Below are positions 35,496 to 43,431 of a DNA stretch of 56,939 nucleotides, one piece after another. Source of the stretch: CAWEHU01 sp963808965 (GTDB lineage: Bacteria; Pseudomonadota; Alphaproteobacteria; Acetobacterales; Acetobacteraceae). The stretch is taken from the NCBI GenBank assembly GCA_963808965.1, contig CAWEHU010000009.1, positions 1-56,939 of the forward strand, written 5' to 3'. The notes under the pieces were generated by a model. The model did not search any database. It worked only from the letters and a program-made list of their open reading frames with translations, and had not been told where the DNA came from. The first letter of the stretch is position 1. Each line of letters opens with the position of its first letter. Position numbers and translations under genes: made by a program.

Positions 35496-35747
35496 GGCCA
35501 GATGCCGTATCCGATGACGGCTGTCGACCCAACGCGGCCCCCTTGGTTGTGAGGTGAGTGATCCCAAGAGCAGCGTTCGTCAGCTTGGGTCAAGGGCTGC
35601 TAAGCGCCCATCGCGGTCGTCAGGCAGGAGGGCCGTGCTCTGGTCCTCCTCCTCTGAGGGGCCGGCGGCGCATCTTCCTCCGGCCCTGGCCTTGATAGCC
35701 CCGCCGGGTCCCATGTCGAAATCCGACCTCGCCATTCGATCAGAGGT

Positions 35748-35764
35748 GAGGACAGTGTGTCCTC
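35748..35764. promoter_or_regulatory. Perfect palindrome before the DGPF/ECF42 operon
   Basis: GAGGACA and TGTCCTC are perfect reverse complements with a three-base spacer, ending 20 bases before the ATG at 35785. This may be an operator overlapping the promoter or ribosome region, or an mRNA hairpin controlling translation. The rest of 35496-35784 holds nothing I recognise. Confidence 0.45.
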
Positions 35765-35784
35765 GCGCTCCTAGGGAGATCGAT

Positions 35785-36207
35785 ATGCGAGTCATGGTAT
35801 TGGTGAAGGCGACAAGCGAGTCCGAGGCCGGGGTGATGCCGACGGCGGAGTTGCTGACGGCGATGGGCCGCTTTAACGAAGAGCTCGCCAAGGCTGGCAT
35901 CCTTGAAACTTGCGGCGGGTTGAAGCCGAGTTCGCATGGCGTACGCGTGCGCTTTTCCGGCAGTGCACGCACTGTCACTGACGGCCCGTTCGCCGAGACC
36001 AAAGAACTTGTCGCCGGCTTCTGGATCTGGAACGTCGGTTCGCTCGAGGAAGCGATTGAGTGGGTCCGCCGGTGCCCGAACCCGATGATGACCGACTCCC
36101 ACATCGAAATCCGACCGCTGTTCGAGATGGAGGATTTCGGCGAAGCCCAGACGCCCGATGCCCGTACGCTGCACGAAGAGGCTTTCGCGTGCGCGAGAAC
36201 CAAATGA
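35785..36207 (+). CDS. YCII-related DGPF-domain protein
   Basis: This 140-residue protein of the YCII/DGPF family has the signature VTDGPFAETKELVAGFWIWN. Its function is not established. Genes of this family are regularly found beside ECF42 sigma factors, as here: the stop overlaps the sigma-factor ATG (ATGA). A GGGAG ribosome site is just upstream of the ATG at 35785 (MRVMVLVKAT). The longer upstream frame is not supported by the family. Confidence 0.88.
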   Translation: MRVMVLVKATSESEAGVMPTAELLTAMGRFNEELAKAGILETCGGLKPSSHGVRVRFSGSARTVTDGPFAETKELVAGFWIWNVGSLEEAIEWVRRCPNPMMTDSHIEIRPLFEMEDFGEAQTPDARTLHEEAFACARTK

Positions 36208-37445
36208 GTAGCGAGAGCGTCGCCTCACTCGAGGCGGTCTACCGCCGCGACGGACGACGCATTTTCGCGACCCTCGTACGGCTCCTCGGCAGCTTCGAAC
36301 GCGCCGAGGAAGCCGAACACGACGCGTTCATCGCGGCCGCCGAACAATGGCCGCGCGACGGCGTGCCGGCCAATCCGGTTGCGTGGCTCGTTTCCGTCGG
36401 CCGGTTCAAGGCAATCGACCGCCTTCGCCGCGAGGCCCGCTTCGCCAGCATCGACGAACACACTGAAACAATCGAGCAGATCCCCGATCCGAGCCCCGGC
36501 CAGGGCGAGCAGGAGACGATCGAGGACGATCGCCTGCGGCTGATCTTCACCTGCTGTCACCCGAGCCTTTCGGAAGAGGCTCGCGTCGCGCTGACACTGC
36601 GTGAGGTCTGTGGCCTCGCCACCGAGGAGATCGCCCGCGCCTTCCTGACGACTCCTTCGACGCTCGCCCAGCGCATCGTCCGCGCCAAGGCGAAGATTCT
36701 CGACGCCCGCATCCCCTATGAGGTTCCCGAGCCGGACCAGTTCGCCCCGCGTCTCGAGAGCGTGCTGCGCGTAGTCTACCTCGTATTCAACGAGGGCTAT
36801 TCCGCCAGCAGCGGCGAGCATGCCCTCCGCCTCGATCTTGCCGCGGAGGCCATCCGGCTCGGCTGGCTGCTCGTGCGGCTCTGCCCCGAGGCCGACGTAC
36901 GCGGCCTGCTCGCGCTGATGCTGCTGCATCACGGACGCCGCCGCGCCCGCACCGACGCCGCCGGCGATCTGATTCCGCTAGAGGAGCAAGATCGGTTGCT
37001 CTGGGACGCGGACGAACTCGGCATCGGCAGCGCCATGGCGCTCGAGGCGCTCCGCACGCCAGGTTACGGCCCCTATGCACTGCAGGCCGCGATCGTCGCC
37101 GTCCATGCCGAAGCGGCCACCGTGGCCGAGACCGACTGGGCGCAGATCGCCGGCCTCTACGACCGGCTGCTGCAATGCGAACCCTCGGCCGTTGTGGCTC
37201 TCAACCGTGCCGTGGCTATCGCGATGCGCGACGGTCCGGAAGCCGGGCTCGCGCAGATCGAACCGATGCTGAACCAGACGCCGCTCGCCACCTACCACCT
37301 GACGCATGCCGCGCACGCCGATCTCTGCCGCCGCGCCGGCCGCATTGCAGAGGCGCGTATCTCTTACGCCCGCGCCCTCGACCTTGCGCGGCAGGAACCG
37401 GAACGCCGTTTCCTGCGCCGGCGTCTGGCCGAACTCGTTGCCTGA
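36204..37445 (+). CDS. ECF sigma factor, ECF42-type with long C-terminal extension
   Basis: This is a 413-residue RNA polymerase sigma-70 family protein. The sigma2 region (EAVYRRDGRRIFATLVRLLG to VAWLVSVGRFKAIDRLRREA) and the sigma4 region (LTLREVCGLATEEIARAFLT) occupy the first 180 residues. The rest is the ECF42 helical/TPR-like extension, with FNEGYSASSG and LNRAVAIAMRDGPEAGL. No anti-sigma gene is nearby; in this group the extension is thought to regulate activity. Likely targets are the neighbouring DGPF, GST and VOC genes, which is inference. Confidence 0.92.
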   Translation: MSSESVASLEAVYRRDGRRIFATLVRLLGSFERAEEAEHDAFIAAAEQWPRDGVPANPVAWLVSVGRFKAIDRLRREARFASIDEHTETIEQIPDPSPGQGEQETIEDDRLRLIFTCCHPSLSEEARVALTLREVCGLATEEIARAFLTTPSTLAQRIVRAKAKILDARIPYEVPEPDQFAPRLESVLRVVYLVFNEGYSASSGEHALRLDLAAEAIRLGWLLVRLCPEADVRGLLALMLLHHGRRRARTDAAGDLIPLEEQDRLLWDADELGIGSAMALEALRTPGYGPYALQAAIVAVHAEAATVAETDWAQIAGLYDRLLQCEPSAVVALNRAVAIAMRDGPEAGLAQIEPMLNQTPLATYHLTHAAHADLCRRAGRIAEARISYARALDLARQEPERRFLRRRLAELVA

Positions 37446-37531
37446 AAAAATCGCGGGCCGCTTGTCGAATCCCCGTCCGGCCGTTCGACAGATGAGTGAA
37501 GGGGCCGCGCCCCGGAGGGAGTTTTCCGATT

Positions 37532-38188
37532 TTGCAGCTCTTCGGCCACCCGTTTTCGTCCTACACCTGGAAGGCGCTGATCCCGCTTTACGCGAACGCG
37601 ATACCGTTCACCTTCCGTATGCTCGACCCTGACCATCCGGAGAACCAGGCGTTCGTGCAGCAGCGCACGCCTGCCGGCAAATTCCCGGTGCTGCTCGATG
37701 GTGAGAAGCTCGTGTTCGAAGCGACGGGCATCATCGAATACCTGGCCGCGACCCGGCCGGAGTGCAGCACGCTGCTACCCGCCGACCCCACCGCCGCCGC
37801 GCAGATGCGCATGCTCGACCGCGTGTTTGACAATTATGTCATGGGGAACTTGTTGCGGGTGGTGCAAGCGCACTTGGCCGCTCCCGCCGCGCCTGACCAA
37901 TCGGAGATCGCTGCGGCACGGCAGGCGCTCGGCCGCGCCTATGGCTGGCTCGAGACGTGGCTGGAGGCGGAGGGCGAGCCCCCTTCCGTCACGCTCGTCA
38001 CCTGCGCGGCAGCGCCTTCCCTTTTCTACGCCGACTGGGTCCTGCCTATCGCGGCGAAAGGCTGTTCGCGTCTGGCGGCCTGGCGCGCGGTGCTGCTCGC
38101 GCTGCCTTCGGTCGCGCGTTGCGTGGACGACGCCCGTCCGTACCGCAAGCTGTTCCCGCCGGGCGCACCGAACCCGGATCGGGACTGA
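37532..38188 (+). CDS. Glutathione S-transferase family protein
   Basis: This is a GST of about 218 residues. The thioredoxin-like N-domain starts LQLFGHPFSSYTWKALIPLY, with the glutathione-site blocks TPAGKFPVLLDG and FEATGIIEYLA. The helical C-domain follows. The TTG at 37532 is preferred because GGAGGGA lies 11 bases upstream and family members begin M-K-L-(Y/F)-G; the GTG at 37496 would add 12 unlike residues. It lies 86 bases after the sigma-factor gene. Confidence 0.83.
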   Translation: MQLFGHPFSSYTWKALIPLYANAIPFTFRMLDPDHPENQAFVQQRTPAGKFPVLLDGEKLVFEATGIIEYLAATRPECSTLLPADPTAAAQMRMLDRVFDNYVMGNLLRVVQAHLAAPAAPDQSEIAAARQALGRAYGWLETWLEAEGEPPSVTLVTCAAAPSLFYADWVLPIAAKGCSRLAAWRAVLLALPSVARCVDDARPYRKLFPPGAPNPDRD

Positions 38189-38208
38189 AACATAGGGGGA
38201 GAATATCC

Positions 38209-38898
38209 ATGGCCATCGACGAAACCTCGCCGATCGAGGTCACCGCGTTCGCCTGGGTGCCGTCCTTTGCGCGCGGCTTCGTGCGCGACCTGCGCGTGCG
38301 CTGGGCACTTGAGGAGATCGACCTACCCTATCGCGTGCGGCTGATCGGGGGCGCCGGCGGGACGGCGCTCGGGCCGGCACGGCCGGAGAGCTATCTGAGG
38401 GAACAGCCCTTCGGGCAGGTGCCCGTCTACAAGGAGGGCGGGCTTTGCCTGTTCGAATCCGGCGCCATCGTGCTGCACATCGGCGCCAAGGACGAACGGT
38501 TGCTTCCACGTGACCAAGCCGGCCACGCCCGCGCGATCGGCTGGATGATCGCCGCGCTGAACAGCATCGAGCCGCACACCTTCATGCTGGCCGCGATGAC
38601 ACTGTTCTTCGAGCGGGCGTCCTGGTCGGCTGAGGCCCGCGCCGCGGTGAGGCCGTTGGTCGCGCAACGGCTTGCGCAGCTCTCCGCGGCGCTTGGCGAC
38701 AAGGATTGGCTCGAAGGCCGCTTCACGATCGGCGACCTGATGATGGTGGATGCCTTGCGGGCGATCCCCGATCAGGCGCTCGTTGCCACTCATTCGAACC
38801 TCGCCGGCTACGTCGCCCGCGGCACCGCCCGCCCGGCCTTCAGGCGCGCCATGGCCGCCCAGCTCGCGGACTTCATCCCCGATCAGGCCGCCGCCTGA
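38209..38898 (+). CDS. Glutathione S-transferase family protein (second)
   Basis: This 229-residue GST has RGFVRDLRVRWALEEIDLPY in the N-domain and EQPFGQVPVYKEGGLCLFES as the glutathione site. FTIGDLMMVDALR is the N-capping region of the C-domain. An AGGGGGAGAA ribosome site precedes the ATG at 38209. It lies 20 bases after the first GST and shares only family features with it, so it is not a recent duplicate. The substrate is unknown. Confidence 0.88.
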   Translation: MAIDETSPIEVTAFAWVPSFARGFVRDLRVRWALEEIDLPYRVRLIGGAGGTALGPARPESYLREQPFGQVPVYKEGGLCLFESGAIVLHIGAKDERLLPRDQAGHARAIGWMIAALNSIEPHTFMLAAMTLFFERASWSAEARAAVRPLVAQRLAQLSAALGDKDWLEGRFTIGDLMMVDALRAIPDQALVATHSNLAGYVARGTARPAFRRAMAAQLADFIPDQAAA

Positions 38899-38922
38899 TC
38901 ATTCGATCTCCAGGAGAAACCG

Positions 38923-39354
38923 ATGGTGCAACCGATCCCCTATCTCGCCTTCGATGGCACCTGCGCCGAGGCAATGCGCTTCTACGCGCATGTCCTGCAC
39001 GGCAGGCTCGGCATCATGACCAACCGGCAATCGCCGTTTGCCGACCGTTGCCCGCCCGAGCACCTCGACCGGGTCATGCACGCCCGCCTCGAACTCGAAG
39101 ACGGGACATCGCTCTACGCCGGCGATTGCCCGCCCGGCATGCCCTACCAGGGCATCCATGGCGTCTCGATCGCGCTCAACTACGACAGCGTCGAGAAAGC
39201 ACTGCAGGTCTTCGACGCGCTCGCCGAGAGCGGAACCGTGACGATGCAGTTCAGCGAGACGTTCTGGGCCAAGAAATTTGGCATGGTGAAGGACCGCTTC
39301 GGCTGCCACTGGATCGTCAATGGCGAGCTGATTGACATACGCTTGGCCGCCTGA
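38923..39354 (+). CDS. PhnB-like VOC superfamily protein
   Basis: This is a 143-residue protein of the glyoxalase/bleomycin-resistance (VOC) fold, PhnB-like branch. It begins MVQPIPYLAFDGTCAEAMRF and has the late block DRFGCHWIVN typical of this branch. Function is not established for the family; members are often annotated as 3-demethylubiquinone methyltransferase-like without evidence. It sits 24 bases after the second GST with a CAGGAGAA ribosome site, so it is in the same operon. Confidence 0.88.
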   Translation: MVQPIPYLAFDGTCAEAMRFYAHVLHGRLGIMTNRQSPFADRCPPEHLDRVMHARLELEDGTSLYAGDCPPGMPYQGIHGVSIALNYDSVEKALQVFDALAESGTVTMQFSETFWAKKFGMVKDRFGCHWIVNGELIDIRLAA

Positions 39355-39375
39355 CGCCGGGAAAGGGAGGGAACG

Positions 39376-39759
39376 ATGAAATACCTCTGCATGGTCTATC
39401 TCGACGAGACCCACTGGAACGCATGCCCCGATCAGGACTGCTTCGAATTCGCGAGCGAGCTTGCGGGCAGCGGCAGACTGCTCGCGGCAGAGCCGTTGCA
39501 CCCCGCGCACAGCGCGACGACGGTGCGCGTACGCAACGGCAAAGCCGCATTCTTTGACGGGCCGTTTTCCGAGACGAAGGAGCTGCTCGCCGGCTTCTAT
39601 CTGATCGAGGCCACCGACCTAAACGAGGCGCTCGCGATTGCGGCGCGGATCCCGCCAGCCAAACACGGCAGCATCGAAGTACGCCCGGTGCGCGCGCTGG
39701 ATGTGGCTGGCTACCACTCCTTCTCTCCTGCAGGGGTCGCGGCTCCGCCTCAACATTGA
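39376..39759 (+). CDS. YCII-related DGPF-domain protein (second)
   Basis: This 127-residue YCII/DGPF protein begins MKYLCMVYLDE and carries FFDGPFSETKELLAGFYLIE. It is a second copy of the family in the same gene group, diverged from the one at 35785 except around the signature. A GGGAGGGAAC ribosome site precedes the ATG. The usual function is unknown. Confidence 0.88.
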   Translation: MKYLCMVYLDETHWNACPDQDCFEFASELAGSGRLLAAEPLHPAHSATTVRVRNGKAAFFDGPFSETKELLAGFYLIEATDLNEALAIAARIPPAKHGSIEVRPVRALDVAGYHSFSPAGVAAPPQH

Positions 39760-39807
39760 CGTGTCGCACACCTCTTCGGCTGCAATGACAGGACGAAGGG
39801 AAATCGC

Positions 39808-40060
39808 ATGACAACGAACGATACCTACCTTGCCGTCTTTCTCGGCAGCAAAACCAGCCCGAGAATGAAGGCGTGGATGGGACTTCCCGAAGCCGAAAGA
39901 CGCGCCAAGGAACGAAAAGGCACAATAACAGACCCGCCCCGAGGCGAGCGCGTAAACAAGGGGGCATTGCCGCCTGGAAAGCTTGGGTCGAAAAGCGCCA
40001 CTCGATGGTTTCCACCATGGGCGGGCCACTCGGCAAGGCCTGTTCGTCGAGAAGCAGTTT
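39808..40060 (+). pseudogene. Third YCII-like gene, disrupted by a 44-base insertion and truncated
   Basis: The start MTTNDTYLAVFLGSKTSPRM and AWMGLPEAERRAKERKG match a YCII-like family. The natural continuation IAAWKAWVEKRHSMVSTMGG appears in another frame after an insertion of about 44 bases (about 39922-39965). Reading continues to FVEKQ in a third frame near 40050 and then stops resembling the family, so the C-terminal half is absent. The VOC gene starts shortly after. This is a genuinely broken gene rather than one miscalled base. Confidence 0.65.
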
Positions 40061-40100
40061 CGTATCGAGGTATGTCATCAACGCTCGTCAAGGAACGTCA

Positions 40101-40595
40101 ATGTCTGGAAAAATTGTCACCTGTTTGTGGTTCGACCATGGTGAGGCGCGAAAGGCGGCAGAATTCTACGCCGCCACCTTTCCCGGCAGCTATGTCGAGC
40201 AAGCACTTCAATCTCCATCCGATTACCCTGGCGGTGAACAGGGTCGCGAGTTGACCGTCGAGTTCACCGTGTTTGGCCAAGCCTTTGTTGGTCTGAACGG
40301 TGGCCCCGCGTTTACGCCGAACGAGGGGGTGAGCTTCCAGGTGATGACCGACGATCAGGCAGAAACTGACCGCTATTGGAACGCGATCATCGAGAATGGC
40401 GGCAGCGAAGGCGCGTGCAGTTGGTGCAAGGACCGCTGGGGTTTTTCGTGGCAGATCGTGCCGCGAGCCTTACTTGTCGCGCTGAAGGATCCGGATCGCG
40501 CCGCCGCGAAGCGGGCGATGGATGCCATGATGACCATGCGCCGGATCGATATAGCGAAGATTGAGGCTGCACGGGCCGGCCACGAAGGGGCCTGA
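40101..40595 (+). CDS. PhnB-like VOC superfamily protein (second)
   Basis: This 164-residue VOC-fold protein begins MSGKIVTCLWFDHGEARKAA and has the blocks FVGLNGGPAFTPNEGVSFQV and CKDRWGFSWQIVP. The ATG at 40101 is preceded by AAGGAAC. The frame is open upstream only because it enters the broken YCII gene. It is similar in type to the protein at 38923 but from a different subgroup. It is the last gene of the sigma-factor-linked group. Confidence 0.88.
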   Translation: MSGKIVTCLWFDHGEARKAAEFYAATFPGSYVEQALQSPSDYPGGEQGRELTVEFTVFGQAFVGLNGGPAFTPNEGVSFQVMTDDQAETDRYWNAIIENGGSEGACSWCKDRWGFSWQIVPRALLVALKDPDRAAAKRAMDAMMTMRRIDIAKIEAARAGHEGA

Positions 40596-40854
40596 AGACG
40601 AGGGTCCCACATAGGTCCCACGAGCGAAGGCGTAATCGTCGCATGTCCGCTTCGGGGACCGCCAGACAACCGCCGAGTGTCTCGTCTGCGAAAGAGGCTG
40701 GAGAGTCCACCCCAGCGTGTGCTTTTGCTTTTTGAACCCTCGACAGCGGAGTGTCGGCTCTCGGCCAAGTATTGCCGTGAACCGCATGTCCGGTAAACGC
40801 GAAGGGCTCGCCCGGAAGGGGACCAGCCCAGCCAGCCGGGCAAAGAGCAAGCCA

Positions 40855-41008
40855 CCGCTACCCGACCTTGGTAATCGCCCACTTCACCTGCTGCGGGCCA
40901 TCCGCGTAACCGGTGAGCACCACCTGCTCGCTGCGACGCGGCTCCGCGCTGCCGAGATAAATACTTTCCTCGAGAGTCATCCGCGCCTCTTCGGCGCGCA
41001 GGCGCCAG
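40855..41008 (-). pseudogene. Detached copy of the heparinase-like gene 3' end
   Basis: This segment matches 45072-45225 over about 154 bases with roughly nine differences by eye. On the minus strand it encodes a C-terminus ending VKWAITKVG and a stop, as in the full gene. Of the codon changes I count three amino-acid replacements, so most differences are silent. It is an orphan fragment: the upstream part of the gene is absent, and DUF1254-like sequence abuts it. The stretch 40596-40854 holds nothing I recognise. Confidence 0.75.
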
Positions 41009-41265
41009 TCGGCTACTTCGCCTTTCCGTCCTCCACCTACAACGTCTTTCTGTTCTTTCGCACGCTAATGACGCAGGGCGAGAACGGGCCGGACCCCGCG
41101 GCCGGCGCCGTCAACGCGGAACGGACCCGCGTCTATCCGCTGTTCGAGGTGCTGCGCCTCGTCCGCCGGCTTCCCGTCGACGAAGCGGCCGAACCCCCAG
41201 CCGCTCGTCGCGGCATACCTCCCGATCTCCTCCTCCTTTCCGCCGCTACCCGAATGTCGCGCTGA
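41009..41265 (+). pseudogene. C-terminal fragment resembling DUF1254-type protein
   Basis: The plus strand reads GYFAFPSSTYNVFLFFRTLM, then AVNAERTRVYPL, a pattern like the C-terminal domain of DUF1254/DUF1214 proteins. Similarity seems to fade after YPLFE. The fragment has no start and begins where the heparinase copy ends. It overlaps the end of the redoxin gene on the other strand. The assignment is from pattern memory only. Confidence 0.35.
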
Positions 41266-42220
41266 AGAGAGACAGGCCCGGCGTCTCGGCCTCGAATGCG
41301 AGCATGTGCTCGACATAGGTTGCGCCGTCGAACAGGGTGTAGAGGGTCGGCCGCTCGACCTCGATCGTATGCGCCGCACCGCCGTCAACCGTGACGCGCA
41401 GCGTCGCCGGCTGAGGCGCGGCGGCAACCAGGTGAAGCTTGGCCGCGGAGAAGCGTACACGCACGCCGCCGCGTGGGGAGCGGAGCACCAGGGCCTCCTC
41501 CTGTCGCAGCCAGGTTCCGTCGAGCTGGTACTCGTTGGGCCTCGGGCCGCCCGCCGGAAAGGCGTAGGCCGCCTCGCCGCGCCGGGGCTGCTGGGAGCGG
41601 TCCTGCGGCGTCGGGTGGAGTGCCCCGAAATAGAATTCGGGCGTGCGGATCTGGGACAGGTCCGGGTCGTCGCCCGGCACGGCCGCGATGCCGGATGGCG
41701 CGAGGCCGAGCAGGGCCCGGATCGCGGCTTCCAGCTCGCGCGCGTGGCCCTCGCCTTCGCGGACCAGGACGATCCGCCCGCTGCGGTCCAGGAGGTAGAA
41801 GGCAGGCCACGCCTCGTTGCCCCAGGCCCGCCAAGTTCGGAAGCCGTTATCCTGCCCGACGGGATAGCGAATGCCGAACTCGCGTACCGCGTCCGCAACG
41901 TTGTAGCGGGTGTGCTCGAACCCGAACTCGGGCGTGTGGATGCCGACGACTTGCAGGCCCTGGGCGCCGTATTCCGCCTCCCAGCGGTTCAGGTAGCGAA
42001 CCGTCCGGCGGCAGTTGATGCAGGAATAGGTCCAGAAATCGACCAAGACCACCTTGCCGCGCAACCCGGCGAGGCTCAGCGGCGCGGCGGTGTTGATCCA
42101 GCCGTCAAGCCCGGTGAATTCCGGCGCTAGGCGAGCCTCGGGCTGCGCGACGGCCCCAAAGGCCGTCCCGAACGAACCGGCGGCGAGTAGCTGGCAAAGG
42201 AGCGAGCGGCGGGACTGCAT
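41246..42220 (-). CDS. Secreted thioredoxin-like protein with DipZ-type C-terminal domain
   Basis: This 324-residue exported protein has a signal peptide (cleaved near AVAQ). Residues about 40-170 form a thioredoxin/TlpA-like domain with the active site SCINC and the cis-Pro region EAWPAFYLLD. The C-terminal 140 residues (PNEYQLDGTWLRQEEALVLR to the end) resemble the carbohydrate-binding-like domain of DipZ. The membrane domain of DipZ is absent, so it would need another electron source. It follows the alpha/beta hydrolase gene by 30 bases on the same strand. Confidence 0.85.
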   Translation of the reverse strand: MQSRRSLLCQLLAAGSFGTAFGAVAQPEARLAPEFTGLDGWINTAAPLSLAGLRGKVVLVDFWTYSCINCRRTVRYLNRWEAEYGAQGLQVVGIHTPEFGFEHTRYNVADAVREFGIRYPVGQDNGFRTWRAWGNEAWPAFYLLDRSGRIVLVREGEGHARELEAAIRALLGLAPSGIAAVPGDDPDLSQIRTPEFYFGALHPTPQDRSQQPRRGEAAYAFPAGGPRPNEYQLDGTWLRQEEALVLRSPRGGVRVRFSAAKLHLVAAAPQPATLRVTVDGGAAHTIEVERPTLYTLFDGATYVEHMLAFEAETPGLSLFSATFG

Positions 42221-42250
42221 GGGAACCTCCTCGGTGCGTGACGGCCGGGA

Positions 42251-43279
42251 TCAGGCGGCGCCTACGTCAATGACAGCCTGGGCGAAGTCGCGCGGCGCTT
42301 CCTGGGGCAGGTTGTGGCCGATGCCGCCTGTGATGAGCCGATGCGCGTACTTGCCCGAGAATTGCCTGGCGTAGGACGCCGGCTCCGGATGCGGCGCGCC
42401 GTTCGCATCGCCTTCCATGGTGATCGTCGGCACCTGGATGACCGGCGCCTGCGCTAGTCGCTTCTCGAGCGCGTCATACTGCCGCTCGCCTTCCGCCAGG
42501 CCGAGCCGCCAACGGTAGTTGTGGACGACGATGCTGACATGGTCCGGGTTGTCGAAGGCCTGGGCGCTGCGCTCGAAGGTCGCGTCGTCGAAATTCCATT
42601 TCGGCGAGGCGATCTGCCAGATGAGCCTGGCGAAGTCCTTCCGGTATTTCTCGTAGCCGGCCCGGCCCCGGCTCGTGGCGAAGTAGAATTGGTACCACCA
42701 TGCGAGCTCGGCCTTGGGCGGCAACGGGGTCTTGTTGGCTTCGGGGCTGCCGATGAGATAGCCGCTGACCGAGACGAGGGCCTTGCACCGCTCCGGCCAG
42801 AGCGCCGCGACGATGTCCGCGGTCCGGGCGCCCCAGTCGAACCCGGCAAGAACCGCCTCGTGAATGCCGAGCGCATCCATGAGGGCGACGATGTCCACGG
42901 CGAGGGCCGATTGCTGCCCGTTGCGCACCGTCTCGTTCGCGAGGAAGCGCGTCGTGCCGTATCCGCGGAGATACGGTACGATCACCCGGTATCCCGCCGC
43001 GGCGAGAAGGGGAACGACTTCGACAAAGCTGTGGATGTCATAGGGCCAGCCGTGCAGCAGGATGACGGTCGGGCCATTGGGAACCCCGGCCTCGACGTAG
43101 CCCACGTTCAGCACGCCGGCATCGACTTGCTTCAACGGGGCGGAAAAGACGTTCGCGCCTGGCCCCGTCGCAGCCTGGGCGTTCGCATGGCGGGTGAGGC
43201 CGAGCTGGGTGGCCGCGATAGTGACGGCAGCGGCGCCGAGAAGCCGGCGGCGATGATGGTCGATGGTCTCGGTCTGCAT
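42251..43279 (-). CDS. Exported alpha/beta hydrolase, epoxide hydrolase/dehalogenase-like
   Basis: This 342-residue hydrolase has a twin-arginine-like signal (RRRLLGAAAVTIAATQLG). The oxyanion block is VILLHGWPYDIHSF, the nucleophile elbow is GFDWGA with Asp, and the catalytic His is in GIGHNLPQEAP. An Asp nucleophile is typical of epoxide hydrolases and haloalkane dehalogenases. The substrate is unknown. It is divergent from the CadC-like regulator (152 bases between starts), its likely controller. Confidence 0.87.
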   Translation of the reverse strand: MQTETIDHHRRRLLGAAAVTIAATQLGLTRHANAQAATGPGANVFSAPLKQVDAGVLNVGYVEAGVPNGPTVILLHGWPYDIHSFVEVVPLLAAAGYRVIVPYLRGYGTTRFLANETVRNGQQSALAVDIVALMDALGIHEAVLAGFDWGARTADIVAALWPERCKALVSVSGYLIGSPEANKTPLPPKAELAWWYQFYFATSRGRAGYEKYRKDFARLIWQIASPKWNFDDATFERSAQAFDNPDHVSIVVHNYRWRLGLAEGERQYDALEKRLAQAPVIQVPTITMEGDANGAPHPEPASYARQFSGKYAHRLITGGIGHNLPQEAPRDFAQAVIDVGAA

Positions 43280-43431
43280 GTGCGGATCCCTCGGTGCGGT
43301 TTCGATGACGGCGAGACTGCCCCGATCGGCGACGCTTCGCTTTGAGAGGGCGTGGACTTCTCCTCCAGGCCGCCATGATTTTTACGGCAGGCCGGCCGTG
43401 CTAGGACAACGCTACCAGCATCGGTCGCCTC

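Noticed and set aside
42251..43279. Haloalkane dehalogenase as a firm call
   Set aside because: The Asp nucleophile fits, but the halide-stabilising residues cannot be confirmed by eye and the protein has an export signal, so only a general alpha/beta hydrolase call is made.
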